Positions 46,627 through 59,217 of a stretch of DNA of 64,000 nt are shown piece after piece; within the stretch, counting starts at the first letter, position 1, and each line of letters begins with the position of its first letter. The position numbers and the translations under genes were made by a program. The stretch is from Ashinkailepas kermadecensis (taxonomy: Eukaryota; Arthropoda; Thecostraca; Neolepadidae), in contig JAOTOM010005141.1 of assembly GCA_034440615.1 (NCBI GenBank), positions 186,001-250,000 on the forward strand, read 5' to 3'. The notes beneath the pieces were generated by a model. The model worked only from the letters and a program-made list of their open reading frames with translations, was not told the DNA's origin and made no database searches.

Positions 46627-47830
46627 TGTGGCATCTGAAATGACGCACTGGATTCAATATTCAAGGCTTTGGGTTGAGTAGGTACGTCACTGAGGAATGG
46701 ATCCGCTATCAACAAAGAGGAGATTCGATCATGTTTTATGTTGTATGCAAAACGATTAGAAAATACGCTCGCAAGCCATTGGCAAGAGCTCTGTTTCACT
46801 TTTGGCAAAAAAGTGTATTACCGCGACTCCTCGAACAAACACGGCAATGGAAGCATCAGCAGTGGTCACAAATTGACCGTACCTGGTACCAGGTGGCACC
46901 GCCTACCCTATTATAACCCACATCATCACCACACGGTTTCGCCTTTAAAGGCATCGACGCCAGAGCATCGGCACAAGGGGAAAATCCGCTCAGACCCTAA
47001 ACCCAGACGCATTTGGCTTGCAAACGTGGCATGTTTGCGATAATTCCGAAAATACATTACCACCGGATCATTCTCTGCCCCAGCAACAGTAGAAGGACAA
47101 TATGGACTCTAAAATTTGGGCCATTCTGTACTGCTATTGATGTCATAATATGAGAGCATACCTAAGCACATGAATGTTCAGAAAGCCTGAGCATTGAGCA
47201 AGAAATCCCTTCCAGCGACAACGATACCCATCAAGTATACAAAATTGGGCAAGCATATTTTTATTGAATATACTAGGTTTAAATAGGAAGGAAAGGCCAT
47301 ACTTCTTTGATGATATATTGAGAGGTACGGTTACACTTTCTTCATCTAAATGTATAATTGTATCCCGACAATCAATTTGATTCTAGGAACCTGAACAATG
47401 TATTTGCGTGCTTCATTAACTTACCAATCTTGGATGATTTATGAAAGAATTTATCCAATGGCCCGGAGGCCACACCACGTCTTTTCATTTCTATTACAAC
47501 TGAAATCAGATAACAGATATTAAGTACATCAAGTCACAAGTGATGCCTTGCAGTACACCGATCTCGCATCTTAATATGGCAGCTGGTTAAGATCGTACTG
47601 AAATAATCCTGTATTTATAACTGCCAGAGGTAACATAATTTCACAACCTGTGGATACAGCTCAAAAGGAAGAAGCAGTTGTGAAAGAAAGATGTGTGGTG
47701 AAAAGTACCAAAATAGTCTAAATTTAGGGCTGAACTGAGAATATACAAACATCGTTCTCCTGTTAGGTAGGTACCTTGCTAGGTAGAATGGACCTAGCTT
47801 GGGGTATTCTACTCACTTTTCACTACATTT
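46627..47830. other. Gene-free stretch upstream of the hAT transposase
   Basis: Likely holds the 5' exon or promoter of the transposase gene, but nothing distinctive is seen. It is AT-rich towards 47830. Confidence 0.4.
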
Positions 47831-47844
47831 CAATTCACAGTGAT

Positions 47845-48011
47845 GGGGACGAGTGGTCTAGGGGTAAGATGCTCGTCTCACAATCGAAAGGTTGTGGGTT
47901 CGGGTCTCACCTGTCGCTACTCTTCGCCCGCGACCAATCGGCGTGAGAGATTGGCGACGCTACATGACTCAACGGTCGACGTGTCGTAAAACCAATAACC
48001 AACCAACCAAC
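47845..48011 (+). mobile_element. Complete tRNA-headed SINE with target duplication
   Basis: 167 bp flanked by perfect 14-bp duplications CAATTCACAGTGAT (47831-47844 and 48012-48025). The head is tRNA-like: A box TGGTCTAGGGG fits the consensus, and B box GGTTCGGGTCT is near consensus. The 3' end GGTCGACGTGTCGTAAAACC, then AATAACCAACCAACCAACC resembles the tail of the I-like LINE at 15221-15293 (CAGTCGATGCGCCCCTAAAC, then CACAATAACC), suggesting it is mobilised by that LINE. Confidence 0.85.
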
Positions 48012-48029
48012 CAATTCACAGTGATATGT

Positions 48030-49960
48030 AGGTAGTCAGGTACTTTAGTGAAAACCCATGAGTTCCTTAAAACAAATATTGATGTTAAAATTGGTTAAGA
48101 TATCAACTTTTGCATACGGGGAAAGCTCACAAGATATCTGTCCTTGCCACTTTTATATTTTTTCCATGTCATACACCATACATGATGCAAGAATGCAAAT
48201 GTTAAGCAGCAAGACGCTTATACATAAACAGTGGGGCCCATTTTAATCCTGAGTCTCTCCAGTTGGCTGTTTGGTTCATGGTTTTAGTGTTTCTGTGGAC
48301 TATTGCCCAGTGAACAAAGCTCATTCCTGGTTATTTATCAGTATGCCACATGTCCTTTAAGTTGTAAAAAACCATTGCTTCAGGCACCAAAAATAAGTGT
48401 TCCTGAGTGGAATTGTTGAGAGATTACTTTTTGAAGAGCAAGCATTAACTTGACTGAGATGAGACCTGGTTGATATAATAGGGCCTAATTTGGCCATTTG
48501 GGGAACATATTTTAATTATGTCATTGATTCTTTAAAAACAAAAAGACATTTGATATGGGTTGTTTTCAATGTGGGAGGTACCTAGTTTGATAACATATTT
48601 TTAATGGCATCCGTTTGGATTTGAACACAATCCGGGTAGTAAGTACTTACGTACTTTTTTATCTCTAAAAATCAGAGCTTGTGGGCTATTTCTCTTTTGG
48701 GCCTGCCCCTCCCCATCCTTGGATCCAATGGTGTGCCTCAGGTGGTCCCCAGTGACTATCGGAAGTTTCCCTATTGAGCGGGACATTGCTGTTTCTGTTT
48801 TACAGTCAAAAGGTGTTATTAAAAACAGCATTGGTGAAAAAGGCAAGTTTTTATGCCTGTCCGCCTTGAATATAATTTAACCTTGGGATTAATTTAAACA
48901 CAATACTCTAGGAAAAATTTCAAAGAAAATTCCACCTTTGTACAAAATGATCCCACAAATAGTTGGCAAAGGGGGTCATGGTCCCTCATGCACCCTTGGA
49001 TAAACCAGTGAAGCAATACATGTACCTTATTCAGAAATGAGAGGAGGGCATCGTTACATATATAATAGTGAGGGGGACCAATTCCTCGTAGGGGCACCAC
49101 TCCTTGTTGGGGTGCCACTCTCGTTAGGGGTGTCATGCCTTTTTTGCGCATTTCGACCATTGTGTATTTCGGGGCACCCCTTTGGCCAGCCGGTGGTCAA
49201 TTGGAAGTGTTTTCGAATCCTCGGACACAATTTGTACCCTCTTGGGCGCCATTGGGTGGGTGACAGTGTATTTTTACTTCTTTGAGAAGATAATACTTTT
49301 GTACATTTTGTGTATTTTACGTCATGCCTACGTCGCTCAAAATTCGCGTTTTTTGTGCCTCGCAGGGGCGCCGGTATTTCCCCAAAAGGGCGCCTTCGGC
49401 GCCATGTAAAGTGGTTGGGGGGGAAGGGTAGTTACCCGGCCCCCCCCCCGCCCCGGTAGCGACGCCCCTAATAAGAGAGATAGAGAGACAATAACGCGCA
49501 ATCACACCAAAGGCGCTGCCACCGATCAGTAACACTTGAACGCCGACATCAAGGTAAGTAGATATACCATGAGAGTCGCTAGTCTAAAATGGGAAGCAAT
49601 TCTGGCTGTGGAGTGTAGCAGTAGAATGCTAAAACCGAGGGACGAAGATTTCACACCAGATTTGTATAATTATCGCCATAAATGGACCATCTTACGTTTT
49701 GTGTTTAGCGCCGTCAGCTAAAATTGAGTCTGATTCGTTAAAAGATCCACGCTATCAGGTCACGTCACGTAATCCACAATGCAGCCGAATTGCGTGACTG
49801 CGGCTGCCAATATTTATTAGCCGAGCAAAACAACCATTATTTTGTTACCAGAAGCATGCATTTTTCACCTCCTGAAGTTTTTCATCCATAGCAATTTCGG
49901 CCGGTGAAAGAGATGCAGACCGTGCTCGCAGTCTGCCAAAAAGTGCCAAACTGTGAGCCT
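48030..49960. other. Gene-free right part of the hAT element
   Basis: AT-rich sequence with short unsupported ORFs. 49040-49150 has GGGG(C/T)GCCACTC-like low complexity. 49425-49475 is a G/C-run MITE edge (CGGTAGCGACGCCCCTA). No gene is supported. Confidence 0.45.
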
Positions 49961-50062
49961 TGATTTTACTGGGGAAATTCCCCAGTAAATTTGTGGCTCC
50001 TGGGTTTTACTGGGGAAGGTTTCCCCACTTTACCCAGTGGTGGATACGCCCATGCTTGTTTG

Positions 50063-51254
50063 GCTTTATTTTTCTGATATAATTGAAAACAATATCACTA
50101 TCAATGAAATCAACATCGTGTATCTGATCACCTGTCATTGAACTGTGGTTCACGGTTGGCAGATTAGTCACATCCTCCACTGTAAACACTGATTTGAACT
50201 GCTTGCTCAGCTCCTCAACCATCTCACCATCCTCGCTCAATATAGTCCCATTTACTTCCAGTGGACCAATTGTGCTTGAAACTTTACTTAGCTTGTAGAA
50301 ACTAAAGAACTTTTTACTGTCCCCATTACAGTTCCTAGCCAAATCCAATTCTTTTGCTCTCTTTGCTGCTCTGATTGTCTGCTTCACAGCATCTCTATAT
50401 TTTTATCCGACCTTATATTTACGATATTTGAAACTTCCTTAAATACTCTAAATGCATCTTTCTTTGCCTTAATTGCTTTCATCACATCTGGTGTAAGCCA
50501 TTCTGGCTTTCCTACCCTTCTTTTGCGCCTTTGCTTTTGGGGGACATGTCTAATCTGAATTTCCCTCAAGTAAGATTTGAACTTTTCCCACATTTCACAG
50601 GCATTTAAATCAAATAATTCTTCTTCCCATTTGATGGCACTTAAAGCCTCTCTCATGCAGTCAAAGTCTGCCCTGTTAAAATTTGGAATCTTTGCCAAAT
50701 TATCCTTGATTGTCCCTGCTACCTGTGCCTTGAATCTTAGAATATTCAAGGCATTTCCTAAACAGTTTACATGATGGGGAGCCAACACCAACATTTTCAT
50801 ATCCTTTTAGATTAAAGTCACCAAGAATAAGGCATTTCCTCTGAAAGTTTCTACTGATTTCCTCACAACTCACTTTATCGAGCTCCAGTTGCTGAGAATG
50901 TGGCAAGGTTCCTGATCGATACAAAGCTCCTATCCTCAGTTTATTGCTGTTGCCTTTTCCGACAACAACATCAAGCCAAATGGACTCCACAGACACATTT
51001 TTTACCCCATCTGCTACTTTTTGAGAACTGTATAAGCTATTCACATACAGCATTACACCACCCCCTTTCACTGCTGGAGCCCTATTGCATGAAAACATAT
51101 TGTATCCCTGGATCTCATAGTCCTGCAAGTTATCCCCGAAATACCCCTCACTGACCCATGCCTCAGTAATGCAAACAAAATCTGGTTTCTCCTCAGCAAC
51201 ATAACACTTGAACTCATCAAATTTGGATCGAATGCTCTGAGCATTAAGCATCAT
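50063..51254 (-). pseudogene. CR1-like LINE, 5' half of ORF2 (endonuclease, linker, RT start)
   Basis: 51254-50700 reads MMLNAQSIRSKFDEF, FVCITEAW and CLILGDFNL (endonuclease blocks), then shifts frame near 50800 to 50800-50384 (RRKRRVGKPEWLTPDVMKAI) and again near 50385 to 50387-50063 (VNGTILSEDGEMVEELSKQF, YIRKIKPNK). It stops exactly at the 8-bp duplication of the hAT element. The continuation is at 33689. Confidence 0.85.
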
Positions 51255-51466
51255 ACACTAAACAAAAGTTACATGACCCTCTTTGGCTTTTTCATGTTTA
51301 GTAGCTCTATCATCTCTGGATGAGCTACCACTCTGCCCCCTTGATCTACTGCTACCCCTATTTGCTGACTGTGAGGTTCTATTGCCTATGCTGTCACTAT
51401 TGGCTTATCCCTGAGATGGCAATGCCAATTTTTCCCTCCCCACCCCAGAGGGAGGGGTAGGGAGGG

Positions 51467-51720
51467 ATATTATGCTACGTTATCTTAGTCTAGGTTAGGT
51501 TAGGTTAGGTTATTTTATTTTTTTTTATTTTATTAGAAAAAAAATAACCTAACCTAGATTAAGATAACGTGCATAATATATAAAATATATTACATCATAA
51601 TATAACCTAACCTAACCTAACCTAACCTAACCGGAAAACTAGAATCGTCGGAAGCAAATTTTTCGGTCATGACGTCATCAAATATTTTTTTTTAATACGA
51701 CATCGCGAGGAATTTCCGGC
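51467..51720. mobile_element. Right part of the split MITE-like element, with inverted CCTAA/TTAGG tracts
   Basis: Continues from 30694 after removing the CR1: GTTATCTTAGTCTAGGTTAG, then an inverted copy of the same block (AACCTAACCTAGATTAAGAT, AACCGGAAAACTAGAAT, TTTTTCGGTCATGACGTCAT). The two TTAGG/CCTAA tracts face each other around 51520. Confidence 0.65.
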
Positions 51721-54700
51721 CCTAATCGTTCCCGGATAGCCTGGGCATTTCTCTACCCGTTTTTGTGCACCCCATATCCATAAGTGCCATATTTTGGACG
51801 TGGTGGATTTTACCGCAAAAAGATTTCAACCCCCCTCGAATCGCTCCGTTCCTGGTGGTGCCCTTCCGTCAAATCCCGTTGAGTAAGAATCGCAGGGGTG
51901 CATAATTTCGACATTCTTAGACCTTTCTCCTCAAGATCTGTATAATCCAAATGAAAAAAAAGTTTGAAATTTTGAAATTTTGAGGAAAAAATAGACTGCA
52001 CGAGTTTTGTCGATATTTTTTTTGACTTTTTAGGATTTTTATCTTACCATTCGGTTGACTTTTGCCACAGTTCCTGGACCGATTTTTAGAATGTCAGATT
52101 TCCTTTCCAAACCCCCCAAAATAAGGATTTAAGTTTCAGAGTTTTTGGCAGAAAAGTTCCCGAAACCAAGTTTTGAGAAAAACTTTCCTAGATGCACCTC
52201 TCGATGCCCCATCTTTTTCTAATATATATCGTGTTCCAAAAATGTATATTTGGGGGGAAAATTTTGAGTATAAATTTTGATTTGGATTTTTGAAACTTTT
52301 TTGGATTTTTTTTATACTTTATAAGAGCAAAAAGTACCGCCCATCCATTCTACATGTATCTGCTATCTCGGATTTTCTCTACGTGTTATACTTCTTGGCG
52401 TAGGGGGGCTAATGTATTTCAACATTTTCACCGAAAATGGGTAAAAACATTGATCGCTTCGGAGAATTCTGGACATTACTGTATACATCTCAGATGGAAA
52501 TTTTTGATATGGACAGATGCAGAATTGATGAGCACTCCTTGCGGTCTGGTTTTGGGTTTAAAAAAATGTATTTCGAGAAAAAAATACAAAATTATATTTT
52601 GAATGATGATTACTCCAAAAAATATTCATATTTTTGACACATGATGCATTTAAAATGTGCTCATAATGGGACTAGGTATATGCTATTAGCATTTCAGAAA
52701 CTTATTTCGGTAATTTTGTTTTGGGGGGTCAGTCAACTTTACCTCCCCTTTTTTTATATGAAAACACTTTTGAATATTTTTGGTTATAATTTCTCGACGT
52801 ACATATGGGACGTGCATTGGACAGAAAAGCAAATTTGGCGACGTGGGAGTGAAATCCATCAGTCCAGAGCATTTCCCCCAAAGCAGTTTCTTAAGCAACA
52901 CTTAAGTCATTTTCATATCATAATCGTTCAAAGTTATTGTTCTAAGCCGACTTATTAGACGTAGAATTACGCGCTGATCACGAATATGTCCCTAACTAAG
53001 AAATCGTAACATAAATTGTTGAGATATGAGCATATGTACACTCGGATTTGGTGTCAAAAAGGTCCGTACTTCCGAGGCCCCGTAAATCCCGTAATACTTA
53101 CGGAATGATGATAAATTATACATCATTAGATAGATCCCGCCTAGGGCTATCTGGTGGATACGCGAAATATTCATTTCCTATTCCAGTTATGGTATAAGGA
53201 GGGTCTTTATGGTATAAAGAGGGGCGAAACCTAAGTTGATTTTGAGAAAAAGTTTGCAAAATCTTGAAAATGTTAAAAATAATTTTTGTAATGACAACTC
53301 ATCTGGCAATTAGAAAACAGCAAAAAAAAGTTTCGAAAAGCTTTTCTAAATGGTGGAAAATTAGTACTCAAAATAATATTTGTCTTTTTCGACCTTTTTT
53401 TGAAACATTTTTGAACGTAATGTAATTGTCGAAAGTAGCGCTCATCAATTCTCCATAGAACTGCTATCTCGGATTTGTTCTGAAATGCACGTATGTTGAC
53501 GTATAAAGGGTCATATGCACCTATGCTGCGAGACGAAATTTACGAATATGTTCAAGATTTCTTCTGAGTTTTTCCAACTTTTTTGTTTGAAACAATTTCT
53601 GAAAACAAATCGAGTTTTTTAGACGTAACTCGGCGAGCCGAGCTCAGAAAACACGTTTATTTCGCTCTAGCTCTGTAAAGTTTCGAGATATGGCTGACAA
53701 TATGCCTATTTTTCCCAAACTTTGACCATGTTTGACCTTGAATAGAGGGCAAACTGACAGAGATAGAGGCTTGGGTACCATTATTGCAAGATGTCCCATT
53801 CAATTCTCTATCGAACATTATTGCATAATTGCACGCTATCTCTAATAGATGTTGAGTTATTCACGTTTTACAAAAACACCTAACTCATTTTAAAACACCG
53901 AATAATCTAAGAATGCTTATAGCGTGGGAAGTTCCCGACGGATCTTGGATTTTCTGACATCAGTACACGCACCGTGAGAAATAGGTCCTGTGAAGTCTAT
54001 CTAGAAGGTGTTTAGGTCGTTTTTAAAGATTTCAGTGATCGAATTCAAAATTGGGCAGCTCCCATTGGATTAACATGGGAAATTTAGAGTGCCACTCAAG
54101 CCTAAAGTATGGAAGTAATCCAAGATGTTTCAATACGGATATGTTAGAGCTCCCACGGTGTATACAACCCTACATAAGGATTTCTAATTTAGCCCAAAAA
54201 TTTTCCTCTACAAGTATATATATATTACAAGCTCAATAGCTCCTTACCTGTAACCGATAGCCGAGCATATGGCATTCATGAAAATATCTTTTATGCAGTG
54301 GCTTTCGAATGCTGTACGATTTTTGAAATTTGGTCGGTAACTTACTTCTGAATAATTTTTCTTAAGTTGCCCTGTTTCCCGTTGTCTTAACATGTCCTCC
54401 ATATTTTATAATATTGAGAAATTAATAACGGTAAAAGTTACCGGTGGATTTCTTAGTTCCAAATTATGAAATGTAGCCCATCGAGGTGGGCAACTAATGA
54501 TTCAATGAAATAGTTAAAAAAATATCATTTCGAGGGAAAAAAACAAAAATTCATCAATAATTTTATTTAATGATGATTATCCGCAAAAATATTGATATTT
54601 TTGATACATGATACATTTGAAATGTGCTCAGAATCGACGATTTGATATCGTGTTAGCATTTCAGAAACATTTTTCGGTAATTTGTTTTGGGGGCAACCAA

Positions 54701-55380
54701 CTTTAGCCCCACCTTTTTGGTATGAAAAACTTTTGAATATTTTTCGTCATAATTTTCCTACCTACATTTGGTATGTGCGTTGGATGGGAAAGAAAATTTG
54801 GTCACGTGGAAGTGAAATCCATAAATCCATAGCATTTTCCCCAAAGCAGTTTTTTAACAAATCTTAAGGCACTTTCATATCATAATCGTACAAAGTAATT
54901 GTTCTAAGCCGACTTATTAGACGTAGAAAATCGCGCTGATCACGAATAAGTCCTTAGTTGTTTGAGTTTAAGAGCGCTTCGACCAAAGTGTGATCATTTA
55001 GCGCCCATACGAATAAGTCCTTAACTTAGGAATCGTACGAGAACTTTTTGAGATACGAGCCTATGAACACTCGGATTTGGTCCAGAAACATTTCGTACCT
55101 CCTCCGTACCGGCCATTTCGCGCCAAAAGAGGCACCGTAAATCCCGTAATACTTACGGGATGATGAGAAATTATACATCATTAGATAGATCTCGACGATC
55201 TCTAAGTGGTGTATACGCGAAATTGTCATTTCCTCTTCTAGTAATTGTAAAAATGGGGGTTAACTTTTTTGGATTTTGAGACAAATTATGGAAATTTTGG
55301 AAATTTTCAATGTCATAAGTAGCGTTCATCAATTTGCGAAACAGCTGGTATCTCAGATTTTTGCTGAAATGCACCCATGT
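51721..55380. repeat. AT-rich region with two diverged copies of a ~0.8-kb sequence
   Basis: 52500-53240 and 54450-55270 align along their length (AAATGTGCTCA, TAGCATTTCAGAAAC, TTCTAAGCCGACTTATTAGA, GCGCTGATCACGAATA, TTACGG.ATGATGA.AAATTATACAT). Shorter echoes occur at 52320-52420, 53430-53520 and 55310-55400 (TGCTATCTCGGATTT, TGAAATGCAC). It may be old satellite or TE sequence. No coding potential. Confidence 0.6.
54957..55008 (-). mobile_element. 52-bp LINE 3'-tail retroposon with empty-site paralogue
   Basis: GTTTAAGAGCGCTTCGACCA, then AAGTGTGATCATTTAGCGCC between perfect 15-bp duplications ACGAATAAGTCCTTA (54942-54956, 55009-55023). The paralogous copy near 52979 reads ACGAATATGTCCCTAACTAA without the insert. 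Confidence 0.9.
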
Positions 55381-56300
55381 TGACCTAGGAAGGGTCATAT
55401 GTGCAAAGCTATGTGGCGCCACTGCCTGCGGCCCGTGGCCGGGGCTATGCCGCCGGCGCTATCCCGCATGACCTGGCGCACAAGTGGCGCAGCAAGGGGT
55501 GTTGGCGCCACAGCGGGTGTCGCGTGTTGTGCGAGCGTGCTCCTGTACTGAGTGTGCCTCTGCGGCGACGCGCCAGCGACCATGCGCCACTGGCCTCCCG
55601 TCGCCTTGTCGGAGGACTGGGAGTCGGACTGTGCACGTGAGGGAGGAAGGTGTTAGTGCGTTTCGATATCCGTCGGTGACCGGTGCGAATAGACATTGGA
55701 TTAGGTTCGGAGCCTCAGCGGAGCTCTACACTGCTGGTCGCAAGCTAGACCGAGGACTCTGGTCTGGATCATCGTTTCCTGAAGGACATCTTCCAGTTTT
55801 CTGCGTTAAGGTAAGTTCTGCGCTGTCCATTAATTATTGTGCTCGTGCTCTAAGCTGTGTCGCAATTTTGTTTCGTGTACTTTATTTATCGGTATGAAGG
55901 AGTATAAGGATGTTTTGCAGTATCGTGTCCGGCCTGGGGGCTTGTCGAGTTTGGCAACTAAATTTTCTGGAGATGGTTTTTTCGTCAGATTTGTGGCTGA
56001 TCTGTGGCTGATCTAGACATCTGCTATGTGTCGCCTTGGCGGAGGAACCGGGGTCGGGGCCCAGGACGACATGGCGGGAAGGTTTGGCCTTGCTAACCCG
56101 ATTAGTATGGCGGCGCCGCGTGTTGTGCGCGCGTGCTCCTATCCTGAGTGTACCTCTGCGGCGGCGCTCCCGGGGACATGCGTTACTGACCTCGTGTCGC
56201 CTTGGCGGAGGAACCGGGGTCGGGGCCCAGGACGAGATGGCGGGATGGCGTGAAGGTTTGGCCTTGCTAACCAGATTAGGATGGCGGCGCCGCGTGTTGT
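55381..56300. repeat. GC-rich repeats, partly tandem
   Basis: GTGTCGCCTTGGCGGAGGAA, CCGGGGTCGGGGCCCAGGAC and GGCGGCGCCGCGTGTTGT recur at 56025-56150 and 56200-56300 (about 180-bp spacing), more loosely at 55490-55640, and inverted at 59470-59598. 55640-55811 ends in a good donor (GTTAAG|GTAAGT), so part could be an untranslated exon, but no ORF is convincing. Confidence 0.6.
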
Positions 56301-57060
<760 letters not shown>

Positions 57061-57171
57061 CGATATATACATAGACGATACATACGTACATATGTATGTA
57101 TCGTCGACGGTTAACGCCGGCCAAATCCAAGTTCGGTGGCCGGCTAGCACAGCCAATGTAACATAAAGTAC

Positions 57172-57979
57172 CTGGCGGTACTTTACTGCCAGGCTGTTGA
57201 TGTCTCTTTTCAAAGTCGGCATTGGCACCATGGAAGTCTTCCTCATCCATGCCAATCCGGCCGTATGTATACTGGCGCGTTCTTCTGACGTCAAGATGTC
57301 ATCTTCGTAGCTTCTGTCTGTTTCTGCTGCTTGGTGCAGGGCAATATGATGTCTCCCTTCCTGCAAAACGTTGCGGCACATATCGCTAAGACAGGTCAGA
57401 AGTGTCGACCATGTAGTTGTCAGGCCGTCACCTTGAAATAACAAGTGTCCTCTTATGGCGCCAGCAAGGCATCTTACCGCCGCCACCATGAGCTGTCCGT
57501 TGGGTGGTTGGGACTGAATGGTGTCTTCCATCGTCTCCTTCACCTTCCTTAGCAGATCTGCCTTACATATAATGTAGCGCCAATCGGGGACATCAATGTC
57601 GGCCTTTGACAAGAGGCCTTTGATGGATTTCCGGTAGTTTGACCGGCTCCTTGTCCCGGTATCCTTGATGACAGATGACGTCCAGTCCTCGCAGAACGGG
57701 CCGAGATGCCTAATCGATGTGTGTAGCGTCACAGCCTCATTACTTGTCGCTGGTGCAGGCAACCCAGGAGTCTGCGAACATAGAATGAAATATTACTGAA
57801 CAAACCTTGCAAGCCAAATAGGCACTACGCAAGCTAGCATATATGTGCCAGCTCACATATATTTATACACATATATATATATATATATATACATACGGAG
57901 ATATGTGTATGTATATGCACACACACATATGTGTATATGTACATATATGTATGTGTTTGCGCACACACATATATATGCA

Positions 57980-58055
<76 letters not shown>

Positions 58056-59100
58056 CACATATACATATACATATAGATATATACATATAGATATATACAT
58101 ATATATATACATATATATATACATGTATATATGTGTATATATATATATATACATGTATGTGTGTGCGCAAACACATACATATATGTACATATACACATAT
58201 GTGTGTGTGCATATACATACACATATCTCCACACATATGCATACACATTTAATTCTTTAATGTTAGCAAAGCAGCACAAAAGGTAAAGTTACTCACATTG
58301 ATATTTGGCCGGTGCCCGAGGAAGGGTAGAGCAGTGTTGTATGCCACGCTTAGTGACTTGGCCAAGGTTTTATATCCGGACCCCAAAAGTTGTACTTGGA
58401 GACGCCGACGCCCGTCCGGGTCAAGGCTCGCATGTGGTTTTGAGCGGTACACGTGCTGGCGCACTGCTAGTTTGAGCTTACATGCATTGAGCGCCATAAG
58501 CACTTTGCCACACGTGCAGCGGCAATGAGTGTCGATGTCTTGACGTGCATACGTGACAATGTTTCTAGAGTCCAACAAGGCACATACTGCAGCTCGGCAA
58601 TATTCCTTGCAGCGGCGAGTCACGCTCCTACGCTGTAAAAGCATTCCCGATGCACAGCACCAAAGTCTGTCTATTTCGGTCCAATCTGGGCTGGGTTGCC
58701 AGTAGGTGATTCTGTCTTTGCCTTTTCCAGAGCTTTCTCGCTCTTCATCTTGTCCTTGATCTGGTCCTTGATCTGTTTCATCTGGTCCTTCATCTGGTCC
58801 TTCATCTGGTCCTTCATCTGGTCCTTCATCTGGTCCTTCATCTGGTCCTTCATCTTGTCCTTCATCTTGTACTTCATCTTGTACTTCATCTTGTACTGGA
58901 TCTTCTACTTGTCCCAGTGCTTGATCCCGTTCTTCCATGGGACTTCTGGCAGACACCTTCTGCCGTTTTGCGGGACTCTGCACAAGTCCCTGCACATAAT
59001 CGTCATCGGAGTCATGGTACGCTTCCCAACGCGGACCTGGGTCAAAATCGGCGTCGCTTCCACTTCCACTGAACTCCATGCTCGATGCGGAATCACTCAT
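57172..59100 (-). CDS. Unidentified spliced gene, two exons visible
   Basis: Exon 1 59100-58297: ATG start [20 protein letters not shown], a KRQK patch, an acidic DEGP repeat (residues about 60-115), then cysteine-rich [34 protein letters not shown]. Donor ATCAAT|GTGAGT, phase 0. Exon 2 57771-57172: acceptor TTCGCAG|ACT, 200 codons of helical sequence starting [11 protein letters not shown] ([39 protein letters not shown]), donor CGCCAG|GTACTT. It could be transposon-derived; the helical layout faintly recalls the core-binding part of tyrosine-recombinase (Crypton-like) proteins, but no catalytic motif is present. Any further exon would lie beyond the microsatellite and was not found. The intron 58296-57772 is mostly microsatellite. 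Confidence 0.5.
57850..58245. repeat. (TA)n/(CATA)n microsatellite in an intron
   Basis: TATATACATATA-type repeats with a pure TA core (57985-58045), inside the intron of the unidentified gene. Confidence 0.95.
58745..58905. repeat. In-frame 12-15-bp coding minisatellite
   Basis: Repeats of CTTCATCTGGTC on the plus strand, encoding DEGP/DEVQ/DQGP repeats on the minus strand. Unit lengths are multiples of three, so the frame is preserved. Confidence 0.85.
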
Positions 59101-59217
59101 GGTGATCTCAGTGATACTTGTGTGGAAGACAGAGAAAACAGTTAGTTTCAATCGTTGTCATAATTGAGACGGCGGCCAAAAGGGCCATACAAACCGTGGA
59201 CCGAGAGACGGCCCGCC

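Larger units (their letters stand above)
33698..50054. mobile_element. 16.36-kb hAT-type DNA element
   Basis: It starts CAGGGGCGTATCCAC (33698-33712) and ends in the complement of CATGGGCGTATCCAC (50040-50054): 15-bp TIRs with one mismatch. Flanking 8-bp duplications are CTGGTTTG (33690-33697) and CTTGTTTG (50055-50062, one mismatch). Both ends carry subterminal ACTGGGGAAA words (33725; 49968, 50009). It lies in the RT gene of one CR1 copy, whose reading resumes on either side. hAT elements have CAGGG-like ends and 8-bp duplications. An intact hAT transposase lies inside (44383-46626). Much of the length is probably later nested insertion. Confidence 0.75.
30678..51483 (-). mobile_element. 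CR1-like LINE interrupted by a 16.4-kb hAT element
   Basis: Direct repeats ATATTATGCTACRTTAT at 30678-30694 and 51467-51483 (17 bp, one mismatch) bound a minus-strand CR1-like LINE. ORF2 endonuclease and linker lie at 51254-50063 and the reverse transcriptase at 33689-32211, followed by a 3' UTR down to 30695 ending in two TTTATGAC-type 8-base repeats, as CR1/L2 tails do. Removing 33698-50062 restores the RT start as NK|AAGPDG. The LINE itself is about 4.4 kb and 5'-truncated. It is dead, with several frameshifts in the 5' half. Confidence 0.8.

Noticed and set aside
47845..47920. Functional tRNA gene
   Set aside because: It is the 5' head of a SINE with target duplications, and the acceptor stem is incomplete.
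32211..51254. Two independent CR1 elements
   Set aside because: The break falls in the same RT codon block in both pieces and is flanked by an 8-bp duplication, so one interrupted element explains both.
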